Notes: generated from the letters alone by a model not told the origin. Positions 19,110 through 30,245 are shown, counted from the first letter of the stretch. The stretch is 64,000 bases of DNA from an uncultured Lachnospiraceae bacterium (GCA_946554445.1 CAMNSD010000003.1:124001-188000); one strand, 5' to 3'. Numbers and translations: made by a program.

Positions 19110-19451
19110 ATGAGAAGAGGAGATATTTATTATGCAGATTTAAGGCCGGTCATCGGCTCTGAGCAGGGCGGCGTGCGTCCGGTGCTCATCATACAGAATG
19201 ATGTGGGAAACAAACATAGTCCTACCGTGATCTGTGCGGCTATCACCTCAAAGATGAACAAAGCAAAACTCCCAACCCACATAGAATTAAACGCCAGCAA
19301 ATATGATATGGTGAAAGATTCCGTGATCTTATTGGAACAGCTTCGCACCATTGATAAACAGCGGTTGAAAGACAGAGTCTGTCATCTTGATCACGATATT
19401 ATGAAGGCAGTCAACGAAGGACTGATGATCAGCCTGGAACTGGATACATAG
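19110..19451 (+). CDS. MazF/EndoA family endoribonuclease toxin
   Basis: [48 protein letters not shown] is a canonical MazF/PemK N-terminus; alternative ATG at 19104. Confidence 0.93.
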   Translation: MRRGDIYYADLRPVIGSEQGGVRPVLIIQNDVGNKHSPTVICAAITSKMNKAKLPTHIELNASKYDMVKDSVILLEQLRTIDKQRLKDRVCHLDHDIMKAVNEGLMISLELDT

Positions 19452-19503
19452 GACGGCTGATATTTGACACGTATGATAATCCTTGCTATATTGATATAGT
19501 AAA

Positions 19504-19538
19504 AGTCTCCGCTTATTTGAGCCCGCGGAGCAGATTAC
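19504..19538 (-). repeat. Dispersed intergenic repeat, short copy (M1)
   Basis: Reverse complement GTAATCTGCTCCGCGGGCTCAAATAAGCGGAGACT matches both ends of the longer copy at 24774-24847. Confidence 0.55.
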
Positions 19539-19564
19539 ATTTTGGAAAGAGGGAAAAATATTTT

Positions 19565-20992
19565 ATGGAAGACGGTGCCTCGGGCAGTAACAGTATCGTA
19601 TGGTTTCTTGTTATGCTCATTTTGGAAATGATTTTTTATGGTTTCAGTTCTGCCATGCAGAACCGCAAAGTCATTGAGCGGGAAGACAAAGACAATGGTG
19701 ACGGCGAGGAGATAACGCAGACCAAAAAACAGCAGAAACGGCAGGAGCGGCTTACCTATATGCTGGATCATCATGCAAGGTATGCTACCGCCACACAGCT
19801 TGGCGTGGTCACGATCAATCTTTTGCTGGGAGCATTTATCTTATACCGGCTCAACAGCTATTTTACGTTTGTGATATCCAGGCAGATGACGGAGCAGATT
19901 GCAGGACTGTTAAGATGGCAGAGCCAGTTGTTAGCGGGGATAACGGCAGCGGCAGCGACAGTCTTCCTCTTATACATAATCATGACCATCGGTGTGATGG
20001 TGCCGAAGAAAGCAGCCTCAAAACATCCGGATATATGGATTTCTGTCCTGATAACGCCCTTTTATTATTATGTAAGGATCGTGGCGCCTTTCTGTGCCCT
20101 TGTATCTGTAAGTGCCAGAGCGTTTCTGCGCATTTTAGGTGTACGGGATGCGGATGACAGGGAGGATGTAACAGAAGAAGAAATTCTCTCCATGGTCAAT
20201 GTGGGCCATGAACAGGGAATCCTGCACGCAAATGAGGCGGAAATGATCACAAATATCTTTGAGTATGGTGATAAAGAAGCCAAGGATATCATGATCAACC
20301 GCAATAATCTGATCGGGATAGACTGCACCATGACATTGCAGGATGCAGCTGCTTTTATCGTGGAAGCACATAACAGCCGGTTCCCTGTCTATGACGGGAC
20401 CATCGATCATATCGTGGGGATTCTGCATCTGAAGGATGTCATGCGTATGCAGATGAATGAGAAGATGAAGAACAGACCCATCGGCAAGATCAAGGGACTT
20501 CTCAGGGAACCGCGCTTTATCACGGAGAAACGTAAGATCAACGATCTGTTCCAGGTTATGCAGAAGGAAAAGATCCAGATGGTCATTGTCATAGATGAAT
20601 ATGGACAGACGGCAGGACTTGTGGCGCTTGAGGATATCCTGGAGGAGATTGTGGGTAATATCCAGGATGAGTATGATGTGGATGCTACCTATATCAAGGA
20701 GAGCGGTACGGACAAATATGTGATACAGGGCATGATGCCCCTGGAGGAGCTGGAGGAACGGCTACAGATCAGTTTTGAAGACGAGCCCTTCGATACGGTG
20801 AACGGGTTTGTCATTTCCAGACTGGAGCATATTCCTGAGGAAGGCGAGGATTTCGAGTTCGTCTATGAGGGCTATACGTTTAGGATTCTGGAAGTAAAGG
20901 AACATATGATTCAGAGCGTGCTTGCCAGAAAGGAAGTGGAGGAACCGCTCCTGGAGGGACAGCCCGAGGTTGAACAAAAGAAGAAAAAATGA
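19565..20992 (+). CDS. CNNM-domain/CBS/CorC_HlyC family membrane protein
   Basis: Track ORF 19517-20992; likely start MEDGASGSNSIVWFLVML. N-terminal TM domain, CBS pair, C-terminal CorC_HlyC domain (GTDKYVIQGMMPLEELEERLQI). Confidence 0.9.
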   Translation: MEDGASGSNSIVWFLVMLILEMIFYGFSSAMQNRKVIEREDKDNGDGEEITQTKKQQKRQERLTYMLDHHARYATATQLGVVTINLLLGAFILYRLNSYFTFVISRQMTEQIAGLLRWQSQLLAGITAAAATVFLLYIIMTIGVMVPKKAASKHPDIWISVLITPFYYYVRIVAPFCALVSVSARAFLRILGVRDADDREDVTEEEILSMVNVGHEQGILHANEAEMITNIFEYGDKEAKDIMINRNNLIGIDCTMTLQDAAAFIVEAHNSRFPVYDGTIDHIVGILHLKDVMRMQMNEKMKNRPIGKIKGLLREPRFITEKRKINDLFQVMQKEKIQMVIVIDEYGQTAGLVALEDILEEIVGNIQDEYDVDATYIKESGTDKYVIQGMMPLEELEERLQISFEDEPFDTVNGFVISRLEHIPEEGEDFEFVYEGYTFRILEVKEHMIQSVLARKEVEEPLLEGQPEVEQKKKK

Positions 20993-21030
20993 TATGATAG
21001 GGAATCGAAAGAAAGGATGGGAGAGAATAC

Positions 21031-21759
21031 ATGTCAGGACATTCAAAATTTGCGAATATTAAGCACAAAAAAGAAAAAAACGATGCAGCGAAGGGAAAGA
21101 TTTTTACCATTATCGGCAGAGAGATTGCTGTTGCCGTAAAGGAGGGAGGGCCTGATCCCACTAATAATTTCAAGCTGGCACAGGTGATTGCCAAGGCGAA
21201 AGCAAACAATATGCCCAATGATACCATTGACAGAGGGATTAAAAAGGCAGCCGGCGAGGGCGGCAATGTGAACTATAAATATGTTACGTATGAAGGGTAT
21301 GGCCCTAACGGTATCGCCATTATTGTAGATGCGCTGACGGACAATACCAATCGTACCGCCGCCAATGTGAGAAGCGCTTTCACCAAGGGACAGGGCAGTA
21401 TCGGTACTCAGGGCTGTGTATCTTTTATGTTTGATAAGAAGGGCCTTATTATCATCGACAAAGAAGAGTGTGATATGGAGGCAGATGACCTTATGATGAC
21501 AGCCCTCGATGCGGGTGCGGAAGATTTCCAGGAGGAAGAAGACAGTTACGAAATATATACGGATCCCGATCAGTGGAGTGAGGTGGATGCTGCCTTAAAG
21601 GAGGCGGGTATCACACCGATTTCCTCCGAGGTGACAATGATTCCCCAGAACTGGGTGGAACTGACGGATGAAACGGCAATCAAGAATTTACAGCGTACAC
21701 TGGATCTGTTAGATGAGGATGACGATGTGCAGGCCGTCTATCATAACTGGGACGAATAA
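21031..21759 (+). CDS. YebC/PmpR family protein
   Basis: MSGHSKFANIKHKKEKNDAAKGKIFTIIGREI is diagnostic of the YebC family. Confidence 0.95.
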   Translation: MSGHSKFANIKHKKEKNDAAKGKIFTIIGREIAVAVKEGGPDPTNNFKLAQVIAKAKANNMPNDTIDRGIKKAAGEGGNVNYKYVTYEGYGPNGIAIIVDALTDNTNRTAANVRSAFTKGQGSIGTQGCVSFMFDKKGLIIIDKEECDMEADDLMMTALDAGAEDFQEEEDSYEIYTDPDQWSEVDAALKEAGITPISSEVTMIPQNWVELTDETAIKNLQRTLDLLDEDDDVQAVYHNWDE

Positions 21760-21761
21760 TA

Positions 21762-21856
21762 GCGTGAGAAGAACTTCTAGCCACTCACAGCAGAGGCTGT
21801 TTCGTGGAGAAGTTCTAAGTCTCGCGCAGGAGAATGCCTAAAATGCGGCCTTCTCC
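21762..21856 (+). promoter_or_regulatory. Double-hairpin leader upstream of the MetY-like gene
   Basis: Hairpin 1 (21762-21825): GCGtGAGA-AGAACTT-..-CCAC-tc-ACAGC-AGAG-GCTGT-ttc-GTGG-ag-AAGTTCT-aag-TCTCGC. Hairpin 2 (21829-21856): GGAGAA-t-GCC..GGC-c-TTCTCC. Confidence 0.6.
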
Positions 21857-21874
21857 GTGAATGGAGGATAAAGG

Positions 21875-23149
21875 ATGAGAAAGGAAACAATCTGTATACA
21901 GTCCGGCTGGAAGCCCGGGAACGGGGAAGCGAGAGTTCTGCCGATTTATCAGAGTACTACATTCAAATATGAGACTTCCGAACAGATGGGACGGCTTTTT
22001 GATCTGGAGGAAAGCGGGTATTTTTATACAAGATTACAGAACCCCACCAATGATTATGTGGCCCAGAAGATCTGTGAGCTGGAAGGCGGCGTGGCGGCCA
22101 TGCTCACTTCTTCCGGACAGGCTGCCAATTATTATGCAGTATTCAATATCTGTGAGGCGGGCGATCATGTGGTGATGTCCTCCACTGTATATGGTGGGAC
22201 CTTCAATCTGCTGACTTGTACCATGAAAAAAATGGGGATTGCCTGTACCGTGGTAGATCCAGATGCACCAGAGGAAGAACTGGCGAAAGCATTTCGGGAG
22301 AATACGAAGTGTGTGTTGGCAGAGACCATTGCCAATCCGGCGCTGGTGGTTTTGGATATCGAAAAATTTGCCAGACTTGCCCATGATCATCAGGTGCCTT
22401 TGATTGTGGATAATACCTTTGCAACGCCTATCAACTGTAATCCTTTTGTGTGGGGCGCAGATATCGTGACACATTCTACCACCAAGTATATGGATGGACA
22501 TGCCATGGCAGTGGGCGGTTGTATTGTGGATTCTGGTAATTTTGATTGGACGGTATATGCTGATAAATTTCCTGGTTTGTGCACGCCGGATGAATCCTAT
22601 CATGGGATTACTTATACCGAGAAGTTTGGCAAAGCCGCTTATATTACGAAGGCAACTACGCAGTTGATGCGTGATTTGGGTTCCATCCAGTCTCCGCAGA
22701 ATGCCTTTTTGTTGAATGTAGGACTGGAGACATTGTCCCTGCGCATGGAGCGTCATTGCTATAATGCACAAAAATGTGCTGAGTATCTGGAAAATCATGA
22801 GAAGGTTGCCTGGGTAAACTATCCGGGACTGAAAGGAAACCGGTACTATGAACTGGCACAGAAATATATGCCGGGCGGTACTTGCGGCGTGATTTCTTTT
22901 GGCTTAAAAGGCGGCAGAGAAGCGGCGGCGAAGATGATGGATCAGTTAAAGCTGGCCGCTATCGTCACCCATGTGGCGGATGCTAGAACCAGTGTCCTGC
23001 ATCCAGCCAGTCATACGCACAGGCAGATGAATGATGAACAGCTAAGAGAGGCTGGGGTTGCGCCGGATTTGATTCGTCTTTCGGTGGGACTCGAACATAT
23101 TGATGATATTATCGGGGATTTGGAGCAGGCTCTTGCGAACATTGACTAG
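21875..23149 (+). CDS. O-acetylhomoserine aminocarboxypropyltransferase / Cys-Met metabolism PLP-dependent enzyme
   Basis: TSSGQAANYYAVFNICEAGDHVV, DNTFATPINCNPFVWGADIVTHSTTKYMDGH (PLP Lys), DARTSVLHPASHTHRQM, IRLSVGLEHIDDIIGDLEQAL. Confidence 0.93.
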   Translation: MRKETICIQSGWKPGNGEARVLPIYQSTTFKYETSEQMGRLFDLEESGYFYTRLQNPTNDYVAQKICELEGGVAAMLTSSGQAANYYAVFNICEAGDHVVMSSTVYGGTFNLLTCTMKKMGIACTVVDPDAPEEELAKAFRENTKCVLAETIANPALVVLDIEKFARLAHDHQVPLIVDNTFATPINCNPFVWGADIVTHSTTKYMDGHAMAVGGCIVDSGNFDWTVYADKFPGLCTPDESYHGITYTEKFGKAAYITKATTQLMRDLGSIQSPQNAFLLNVGLETLSLRMERHCYNAQKCAEYLENHEKVAWVNYPGLKGNRYYELAQKYMPGGTCGVISFGLKGGREAAAKMMDQLKLAAIVTHVADARTSVLHPASHTHRQMNDEQLREAGVAPDLIRLSVGLEHIDDIIGDLEQALANID

Positions 23150-23164
23150 AAAAGGACGGAAGAT

Positions 23165-24655
23165 ATGACTTACCGTAAAACATGGTTCAGCTATATACTG
23201 TGGATACTCTACGCAGGGCTTTGTGTGATGATGCTGGCATCCTTATTCCAATGGTTTATGATGTATTATATGGGGAAGGTTGTGCTGGTTTCTGTCTCCA
23301 TTGTGGGCATATTTTTAATCTTTCCGCTGCTTTTGGGTATCTATGCACTGTTGCGGGTGGTTTCCCGGAAAGTCCGCACCAAATATACCATACAGGCTCA
23401 TACTTTGACCATGCTGGAGGCTTTTGTGGTGGCATTCTGCTTTGTGTTTGGTACATTGTATCGGATTCAGGCGGCAGTGTTTTCCGGCCTTGATTATTAT
23501 TTTCTGGATTGGGATTGCCTAGAAACAAAGTATTTTGAGATGGCGGTTGTCAGGGCAGGAGAAGGGATTGCGCCCATGACACATGGCATGGGTTATCTGT
23601 ATGTACTCTGTTTGTCTGTTATCATGTCGTTTTTGGGCAATAAGATTATGTCGGCTATATTTCTGCATCTCATTTTACAGGTTTTATCCCTGATCGTATG
23701 CTATCTTGTGGTCAGAAAGTCAGCGGGAAGGCTGCCTGCCTGTGTGACGCTTGTATATCTGTCTTTTTCCAGTGCATACATGAGCCGGATTGGGGTGATA
23801 GATCCGGAGTGTCTTTATTTCCTGTTCTATCTTCTGGGAATGTATCTGATTGTGAGCGTTGTCAGAAATTATTGCCGTAATTATTATGTAAAAAGTTTTG
23901 CGGTATGGATTTTTATGATTCTTGGAATTGTGCTGGGCATCCTGATTTATCTGGATATCCGGTCCGTTACGCTGCTTTTCTTTTTGGTGGGGATTTTTAC
24001 CGGCAAGAAGGAAGCGGATGAGGATCTGCCAACGATTACGGTTGGACAGAACATCCTGGTCTTTGGGGTGGTGGAAGTCTTTTGTGTATTGGCGTTTTTT
24101 GGTTCCTTTTTGGTTGATGCGCTGGGGTATGGCACAGAATATATGACGGAATTATCCGCATGGGGAAATTATTACCTGAGCGAGTTTTGGGGAAGTGTAC
24201 TTGCCTGTATGGATCAGTTTATGCTGGATTTTCCGTTTAATATACTGCTGATTGTCACAGCATCTTTTTTAGTATTTGGGTTTAGGAGAAGCGGCAAAGA
24301 ACAGAATTTTATGCTGTGGATTCTTCTGTGCGTCTGTACGGCGCCAACGCCCATGACAGGCTATGGTGTGCTTCCCTATGGGACCATCGCGTTGTTTGTC
24401 TGGTGTGTGCTGGCGGGACTTGGCCTGCAGAACTGCATTATGGGCGACAGTGCTCAAGTGGTGCAGGCAAAGATTGAGGAGATCAATGCTGCGGCGCAGG
24501 TGGATGAGGCAGAGAAGCCTAGGTTTATCGAAAATCCCCTGCCGCTTCCCAAGAAACATGTGAAGCGGGAAATGGATTATGAATATCCGGTGGCGGAAGA
24601 GGATATGAAGTTTGATATTGAAGTGGATGATGCGGATGATTTTGATATTTCATGA
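23165..24655 (+). CDS. Polytopic membrane protein, possible GT39-like fold, with acidic C-terminal tail
   Basis: About 10 or more hydrophobic segments; cytosolic-type tail YEYPVAEEDMKFDIEVDDADDFDIS. Family not certain. Confidence 0.8.
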   Translation: MTYRKTWFSYILWILYAGLCVMMLASLFQWFMMYYMGKVVLVSVSIVGIFLIFPLLLGIYALLRVVSRKVRTKYTIQAHTLTMLEAFVVAFCFVFGTLYRIQAAVFSGLDYYFLDWDCLETKYFEMAVVRAGEGIAPMTHGMGYLYVLCLSVIMSFLGNKIMSAIFLHLILQVLSLIVCYLVVRKSAGRLPACVTLVYLSFSSAYMSRIGVIDPECLYFLFYLLGMYLIVSVVRNYCRNYYVKSFAVWIFMILGIVLGILIYLDIRSVTLLFFLVGIFTGKKEADEDLPTITVGQNILVFGVVEVFCVLAFFGSFLVDALGYGTEYMTELSAWGNYYLSEFWGSVLACMDQFMLDFPFNILLIVTASFLVFGFRRSGKEQNFMLWILLCVCTAPTPMTGYGVLPYGTIALFVWCVLAGLGLQNCIMGDSAQVVQAKIEEINAAAQVDEAEKPRFIENPLPLPKKHVKREMDYEYPVAEEDMKFDIEVDDADDFDIS

Positions 24656-24732
24656 GAACTTCGCTATTTTTTAGACAGGGATTTTAGGATAAGCATGAGA
24701 TGTATATTTCAATAAAACAGTGGCAGACTAGT

Positions 24733-24761
24733 AGAGAATCATTTTATGGTTCTCTTTTTTT
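24733..24761 (+). terminator. Rho-independent terminator
   Basis: AGAGAA-tcattttatgg-TTCTCT followed by TTTTTT. Confidence 0.75.
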
Positions 24762-24773
24762 ACGCTAGGATTT

Positions 24774-24847
24774 TTGCTTATGCGAGTCCGCAAAGCGGAT
24801 TTCGTAATCGAGTTTGTTCAATTGGTTGTTCTACGGAGCAAATTACT
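24774..24847 (-). repeat. Dispersed intergenic repeat (M2)
   Basis: Reverse complement GTAATTTGCTCCGTAGAACAACCAATTGAACAAACTCGATTACGAAATCCGCTTTGCGGACTCGCATAAGC aligns along most of its length with 53822-53897. Confidence 0.75.
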
Positions 24848-24866
24848 TTTATGATGGAGGGACGGC

Positions 24867-25628
24867 ATGGGAAATAACAATAAAGGCAAAGATTGTCACA
24901 GAAAAGGAAATGAAGACCGGGATAAAGAGAGGAATCCTGAGGAAAAGAGGGAGAAAGAGAAACAGAAAGACGAACGGATCGAGAATGTGGGACAGGTGAC
25001 GCTGGATGAGAATAAGGAACACCATAAAATACATCTGATCTCCATCATTGGAGAAATTGAAGGACACGATAATTTGGGAAGCTCTTCAAAGACTACTAAG
25101 TATGAGCATATCCTGCCACAATTGGCAGCCATTGAGGACAGCGAGGATATCGACGGTGTTTTGATCTTATTAAATACCATGGGCGGTGATGTGGAGGCCG
25201 GTCTTGCCATTGCGGAGATGATAGCTTCCATCAGTAAACCAACGGTTTCCCTGGTGCTTGGAGGGAGTCATTCCATCGGTGTGCCTATCGCAGTTAGTAC
25301 GGATTATTCTTATATTGTGCCCACGGGAACGATGGTCATCCATCCGGTGCGGTTAAGCGGTATGGTGATCGGCGTACAGCAGACATTTGACTATTTCAAA
25401 CAGATTCAGAATCGTATCACGGGTTTTGTATGCAGCCATTGCAAAATATCGAAGCCTCGTTTGGAAGAGTTGATGATGGAGACAGGGATGCTTACCAAGG
25501 ATGTAGGGACAGTACTGGTAGGCCGGGAAGCCGTGGAGGAAGGTATTATCTGTGAAGTAGGCGGAATCCGTGATGCCATCGCTATGCTCCATGATATGGT
25601 AGATAGAAAAAAAGCAGACACAAAATAA
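24867..25628 (+). CDS. ClpP-family serine protease, TepA-like
   Basis: GVLILLNTMGGDVEAGLAIAEMI, LGGSHSIGVPIAV (nucleophile), VPTGTMVIHPVRLSG; located next to ftsK/spoIIIE; highly charged N-terminus. Confidence 0.85.
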   Translation: MGNNNKGKDCHRKGNEDRDKERNPEEKREKEKQKDERIENVGQVTLDENKEHHKIHLISIIGEIEGHDNLGSSSKTTKYEHILPQLAAIEDSEDIDGVLILLNTMGGDVEAGLAIAEMIASISKPTVSLVLGGSHSIGVPIAVSTDYSYIVPTGTMVIHPVRLSGMVIGVQQTFDYFKQIQNRITGFVCSHCKISKPRLEELMMETGMLTKDVGTVLVGREAVEEGIICEVGGIRDAIAMLHDMVDRKKADTK

Positions 25629-25707
25629 GGGATGACAAGACAAAATGAAAATGCTATACTAAGATGGGTTAGGATGAAATAAACAAAGGAACTTTGGAGG
25701 CATTGTC

Positions 25708-28434
25708 ATGGCAGGGCAGGGGAACAGACAGTCAACTGCGAAGAGAAAAACAACAAATACTGCAGGCAGAAGTAATACGAGAAACAATTCCGGACGGACA
25801 CAGGCGGGAAGAAATTCTTCCACATCCAGAAAAAATCAGACGAAGCCCATGGATTTAGCGATTCGTAACGAGATTATGCTGATTATATTTGCGGCTCTTG
25901 CCGTCATCTTGTTTTTATGTAATTTTGGTATTGTGGGTAAAGTCGGAAATGCAGTGAGTGATGTGATGTTTGGTGTCTTTGGTCTGACAGCTTATATTGC
26001 ACCTGTCATTATCTTCCTGATGATTGCTTTTGGTATGTCTAATATGGGAAGCAGGATTGCCAGCAGGAAGTTGGTTGCAGGGATTATACTCTTTCTTCTG
26101 ATCAGTATGGTTTGCGAATTTTTCAGTGCAAATCCTGCCCTTGCAGAGAGTTATCAGTTTCAGGAGATTTATAAACGGTGTAGTGAACATCATAACGGTG
26201 GCGGTATTTTGGCCGGATCGTTAGCATACTTTTCCTGTAATTCCCTGGGAATGGTAGGAACGGTGCTGGCCATCCTGGTACTGGCTATCATCTGTCTTGT
26301 GGTAGTCACGGAGAAATCTTTTATCGGCGGCGTGGCCAAGCAGGGACGTCGGGTTTATGAGCGTTCTGTGGAAGACGCTGCATACCGCAAAGAACGGGCC
26401 AGGGAACGCCGGGAGGCTCAGGAAGAGCGGCGGGCAAAAGACGAAGAGAGAAGACGGATGCGCGAGGAAGAAAAGGAAAATGAAAGACTCTTGCGCATGG
26501 ATAAAAAAGTGTCCGGCGTTATGATTGACACGGCGCTTGATAAAGATCGGGAAAAACAGAATTTTGAGAAGACGAGAGACGACATTCATGAGATTACTTT
26601 AAATCCCGTGGAGGACGAGGAGTCCGCACAGGACGCAGAACCGGCGGCACGGGATGTCCATTCTTATCATTATATAGAACATGAATCCGATGCGTTAGAT
26701 GAGATACATATACAGGAAGACGAACCAGAGGAAGTTTCGGCCTATAGACAGCCGAAACCGGTGGAATCTTCTGTGGCGGAGGAACCCGCATACCAGGCAC
26801 ATAGGCCACAGGATTCTTACACAAGACAGACGGGAAACAGTATGGCGCCCACTCCCGGAAGGGAACGGCCAGCGGCCGTAAGAGGCGGCGCTGGCAGTAC
26901 GACGGCTGCAGATACATCGGTGAGATCGGAGATACATAGAAGAGAAGAAGGCCGGAAGGTCTATAAATTTCCGCCCTATGAATTGCTTGCGAAAGGAAAG
27001 GGAAAGAACGGCGCTGGTTCGGACAGGGAACTGAAAGAAACGGCAATGCGTCTGGAACAGACGCTGGAAAATTTCGGCGTTAAGGTGACAGTGACCAACT
27101 ATAGCCAGGGCCCTTCTGTAACTCGTTATGAACTGCAGCCGGAACAAGGGGTGAAAGTCAGTAAAATAGTAGGACTGGCTGACGATATTAAATTGAATCT
27201 GGCGGCTACGGATATTCGGATCGAGGCGCCGATTCCCGGCAAAGCGGCGGTGGGTATCGAAGTGCCAAATAAAGAGAATATGGCGGTTGCCTTCCGTGAT
27301 CTGGTGGAATCTAAGGAATTTAAGCAGTTCCCTTCCAATCTGGCTTTTGCAGTGGGTAAGGATATTGGCGGGCAGACGGTAGTCACGGATATTGCAAAGA
27401 TGCCGCATATGCTGATTGCGGGGGCCACCGGTTCCGGTAAATCGGTCTGTATCAATACCATTATCATGGGAATCTTGTATAAGGCGAATCCTGATGATGT
27501 AAAGCTGATCATGATCGATCCCAAGGTGGTGGAACTGAGCGTCTACAATGGGATTCCGCATCTTCTGATCCCGGTGGTGACTGATCCTAAGAAAGCGGCG
27601 GCTGCACTGCATTGGGGCGTGGCCGAGATGACGGAGCGTTACAAGAAGTTTGCGGACTTTAACGTGCGCGACTTAAAGGGTTATAATAAAAAAGTGGAGA
27701 GCATGCAGGCGGCGAAAGATCCGACGGCGCCGGAAAAACTGCCGCAGATTCTGATCATTGTAGACGAGCTGGCGGACCTGATGATGGTTTCTCCCGGCGA
27801 AGTGGAAGAATCCATCTGTCGTCTGGCACAACTTGCGAGAGCCTGCGGGATCCATCTGATCATCGCTACACAACGTCCTTCCGTGGATGTCATTACAGGT
27901 TTGATCAAGGCCAATATGCCAAGCCGGGTGGCCTTTGCGGTTTCCAGCGGCGTGGATTCCCGTACCATTCTGGATATGGTGGGGGCGGAAAAACTGCTGG
28001 GTAAGGGAGATATGCTGTTCTATCCACAGGGATATCCCAAACCGGCCAGGATTCAGGGCGCTTTTGTCTCAGATAAAGAAGTCTCCGATGTGGTGGATTT
28101 TTTAAAGAATCAGACACAGGGCGAGAGTTACAGTGAGGATATTGAGGAACAGATTAAGAACATGGGAAGTGAGAGCGGTGCGCCAGGACAGGCCGGCGGC
28201 GGTGAGAGCGGCAGTGAGTATGATGAATATTTCGTGGAGGCCGGCCGCTTTATCATTGAGAAGGACAAGGCTTCCATCGGTATGCTGCAACGCGTCTTTA
28301 AGATTGGCTTTAACAGGGCTGCCAGAATTATGGATCAGCTGTGTGAAGCTGGTGTTGTGGGGGAGGAAGAAGGCACCAAACCCCGCAAGGTCCTTATGAG
28401 CGCGGAGGAGTTTGAACAATTAACGGGTAACTGA
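25708..28434 (+). CDS. DNA translocase FtsK/SpoIIIE
   Basis: Four-helix TM N-terminus, charged linker, [25 protein letters not shown] Walker [11 protein letters not shown]-terminal gamma domain ([23 protein letters not shown]). Confidence 0.95.
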   Translation: MAGQGNRQSTAKRKTTNTAGRSNTRNNSGRTQAGRNSSTSRKNQTKPMDLAIRNEIMLIIFAALAVILFLCNFGIVGKVGNAVSDVMFGVFGLTAYIAPVIIFLMIAFGMSNMGSRIASRKLVAGIILFLLISMVCEFFSANPALAESYQFQEIYKRCSEHHNGGGILAGSLAYFSCNSLGMVGTVLAILVLAIICLVVVTEKSFIGGVAKQGRRVYERSVEDAAYRKERARERREAQEERRAKDEERRRMREEEKENERLLRMDKKVSGVMIDTALDKDREKQNFEKTRDDIHEITLNPVEDEESAQDAEPAARDVHSYHYIEHESDALDEIHIQEDEPEEVSAYRQPKPVESSVAEEPAYQAHRPQDSYTRQTGNSMAPTPGRERPAAVRGGAGSTTAADTSVRSEIHRREEGRKVYKFPPYELLAKGKGKNGAGSDRELKETAMRLEQTLENFGVKVTVTNYSQGPSVTRYELQPEQGVKVSKIVGLADDIKLNLAATDIRIEAPIPGKAAVGIEVPNKENMAVAFRDLVESKEFKQFPSNLAFAVGKDIGGQTVVTDIAKMPHMLIAGATGSGKSVCINTIIMGILYKANPDDVKLIMIDPKVVELSVYNGIPHLLIPVVTDPKKAAAALHWGVAEMTERYKKFADFNVRDLKGYNKKVESMQAAKDPTAPEKLPQILIIVDELADLMMVSPGEVEESICRLAQLARACGIHLIIATQRPSVDVITGLIKANMPSRVAFAVSSGVDSRTILDMVGAEKLLGKGDMLFYPQGYPKPARIQGAFVSDKEVSDVVDFLKNQTQGESYSEDIEEQIKNMGSESGAPGQAGGGESGSEYDEYFVEAGRFIIEKDKASIGMLQRVFKIGFNRAARIMDQLCEAGVVGEEEGTKPRKVLMSAEEFEQLTGN

Positions 28435-28516
28435 CAGCATCGTGAACGGGACGGAATTATCATCAGCGGCAAAAGCCCTGACACGAATCATAGTAAACAG
28501 AAAGGCGGATGTGGCA

Positions 28517-30187
28517 ATGAAGACAGATATTGAGATTGCGCAGGAGGCTGAACTTATCCCCATAGTCGACGTGGCGGGGCGTATCGGTATCGAAGCGGAT
28601 GATCTGGAACTTTATGGAAAATATAAGGCTAAGATTTCAGATGAATACATAGACCGGATTCAGGGACAAGAGGACGGCAGGCTGATTCTGGTGACGGCCA
28701 TCAATCCGACTCCGGCAGGAGAAGGAAAGACCACTATTACGGTAGGGCTTGGGCAGGCTTTTGGCAAAATGGACAAGAAGGCGGTCATTGCCTTACGGGA
28801 GCCTTCCCTCGGTCCCTGCTTTGGCATCAAAGGGGGAGCGGCCGGAGGCGGTTATTCCCAGGTAGTGCCCATGGAAGAATTAAATCTGCATTTCACAGGG
28901 GATTTTCATGCCATTACTTCCGCCAATAACTTGCTGGCGGCGCTTTTGGATAATCATATCCAGCAGGGAAATGAACTGGGTATCGATCCCAGGCAGATTG
29001 TATGGAAACGGTGCCTGGATATGAATGACAGGGCGCTTCGGAATGTGGTGGTCGGACTTGGCAGTAAAGCGGATGGCATGGTGCGGGAAGATCATTTTGT
29101 GATTACGGTTGCCTCGGAGATCATGGCCATACTTTGTCTCGCTACAGATATCAAAGATTTAAAGGAGAGACTGAGTAAAATTATTGTAGCCTACAATTTT
29201 CAGGGGGAGCCGGTGACGGCCAATGACCTGCAGGCTGTGGGTGCGATGGCGGCGCTCTTAAAAGACGCCATGAAACCGAACCTGATCCAGACGCTGGAGC
29301 ATACGCCGGCCCTGGTGCATGGCGGTCCTTTTGCCAATATTGCTCATGGCTGTAATTCCGTAAGAGCTACAAAGACGGCCCTGAAAATGGCGGACTATGT
29401 AATTACAGAAGCCGGATTTGGCGCGGATCTGGGCGCGGAAAAGTTTTTTGATATCAAATGCCGGAAGGCGGCTTTAAAACCGGATGCGGTAGTGTTGGTG
29501 GCTACAATCCGAGCGCTGAAATATAACGGCGGTGTTGCGAAAGATATGCTTTCGGACGAGAATGTAAAGGCGTTGCAGGATGGCATTGTCAATCTGGAAA
29601 AACATATTGAAAACCTACATAAATACGGGGTGCCTGTGGTGGTAGCTTTAAACGCCTTTGTATCGGATACCCAGGCGGAGATTTCTTATGTGAAAAAGTT
29701 CTGCGAAGACCGAAACTGCGAGTTTGCGCTTGCGAGAGTCTGGGAACAGGGCGGAGAAGGCGGCAGGGAACTGGCAGAAAAGGTACTGTATACGCTGGAG
29801 CATAAAGAAAGCCACTTCCAACCTATATATGAGGATGAGACGCCGCTGATGGAAAAAATTGAGACGGTGGCTTCACAGATTTATGGCGCCGGCAGTGTAT
29901 CCTATGCACCGGCGGCGAGAAGACAGCTTATGCGTCTTGAGGAAATGGGATTTGGAAAACTGCCTGTGTGTATGGCGAAAACACAGTATTCTCTCTCGGA
30001 CGATCCCAGTCTGCTGGGAAGACCGGTGGGGTTTGAGATGCGTGTGCGGGAGGCGTATGTGTCTGCCGGGGCAGGTTTTGTAGTAGTGTTGACAGGAGAT
30101 GTGATGACTATGCCGGGACTGCCTAAGAAACCGGCGGCATATCAGATTGATGTGGAAGAGGACGGAAAAATAACAGGATTATTCTAA
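28517..30187 (+). CDS. fhs: Formate-tetrahydrofolate ligase
   Basis: Track ORF from GTG 28442; likely start [78 protein letters not shown]. Confidence 0.95.
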   Translation: MKTDIEIAQEAELIPIVDVAGRIGIEADDLELYGKYKAKISDEYIDRIQGQEDGRLILVTAINPTPAGEGKTTITVGLGQAFGKMDKKAVIALREPSLGPCFGIKGGAAGGGYSQVVPMEELNLHFTGDFHAITSANNLLAALLDNHIQQGNELGIDPRQIVWKRCLDMNDRALRNVVVGLGSKADGMVREDHFVITVASEIMAILCLATDIKDLKERLSKIIVAYNFQGEPVTANDLQAVGAMAALLKDAMKPNLIQTLEHTPALVHGGPFANIAHGCNSVRATKTALKMADYVITEAGFGADLGAEKFFDIKCRKAALKPDAVVLVATIRALKYNGGVAKDMLSDENVKALQDGIVNLEKHIENLHKYGVPVVVALNAFVSDTQAEISYVKKFCEDRNCEFALARVWEQGGEGGRELAEKVLYTLEHKESHFQPIYEDETPLMEKIETVASQIYGAGSVSYAPAARRQLMRLEEMGFGKLPVCMAKTQYSLSDDPSLLGRPVGFEMRVREAYVSAGAGFVVVLTGDVMTMPGLPKKPAAYQIDVEEDGKITGLF

Positions 30188-30245
30188 CAGGATATGCGTT
30201 GCCAAGTATCAATAGAACTGGAAAAGAAGGGAGATTAACAGAATC

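Noticed and set aside
21762-21856. SAM-I riboswitch or T-box upstream of the MetY-like gene
   Set aside because: No S-box core or T-box sequence seen; retained only as an unassigned double hairpin.
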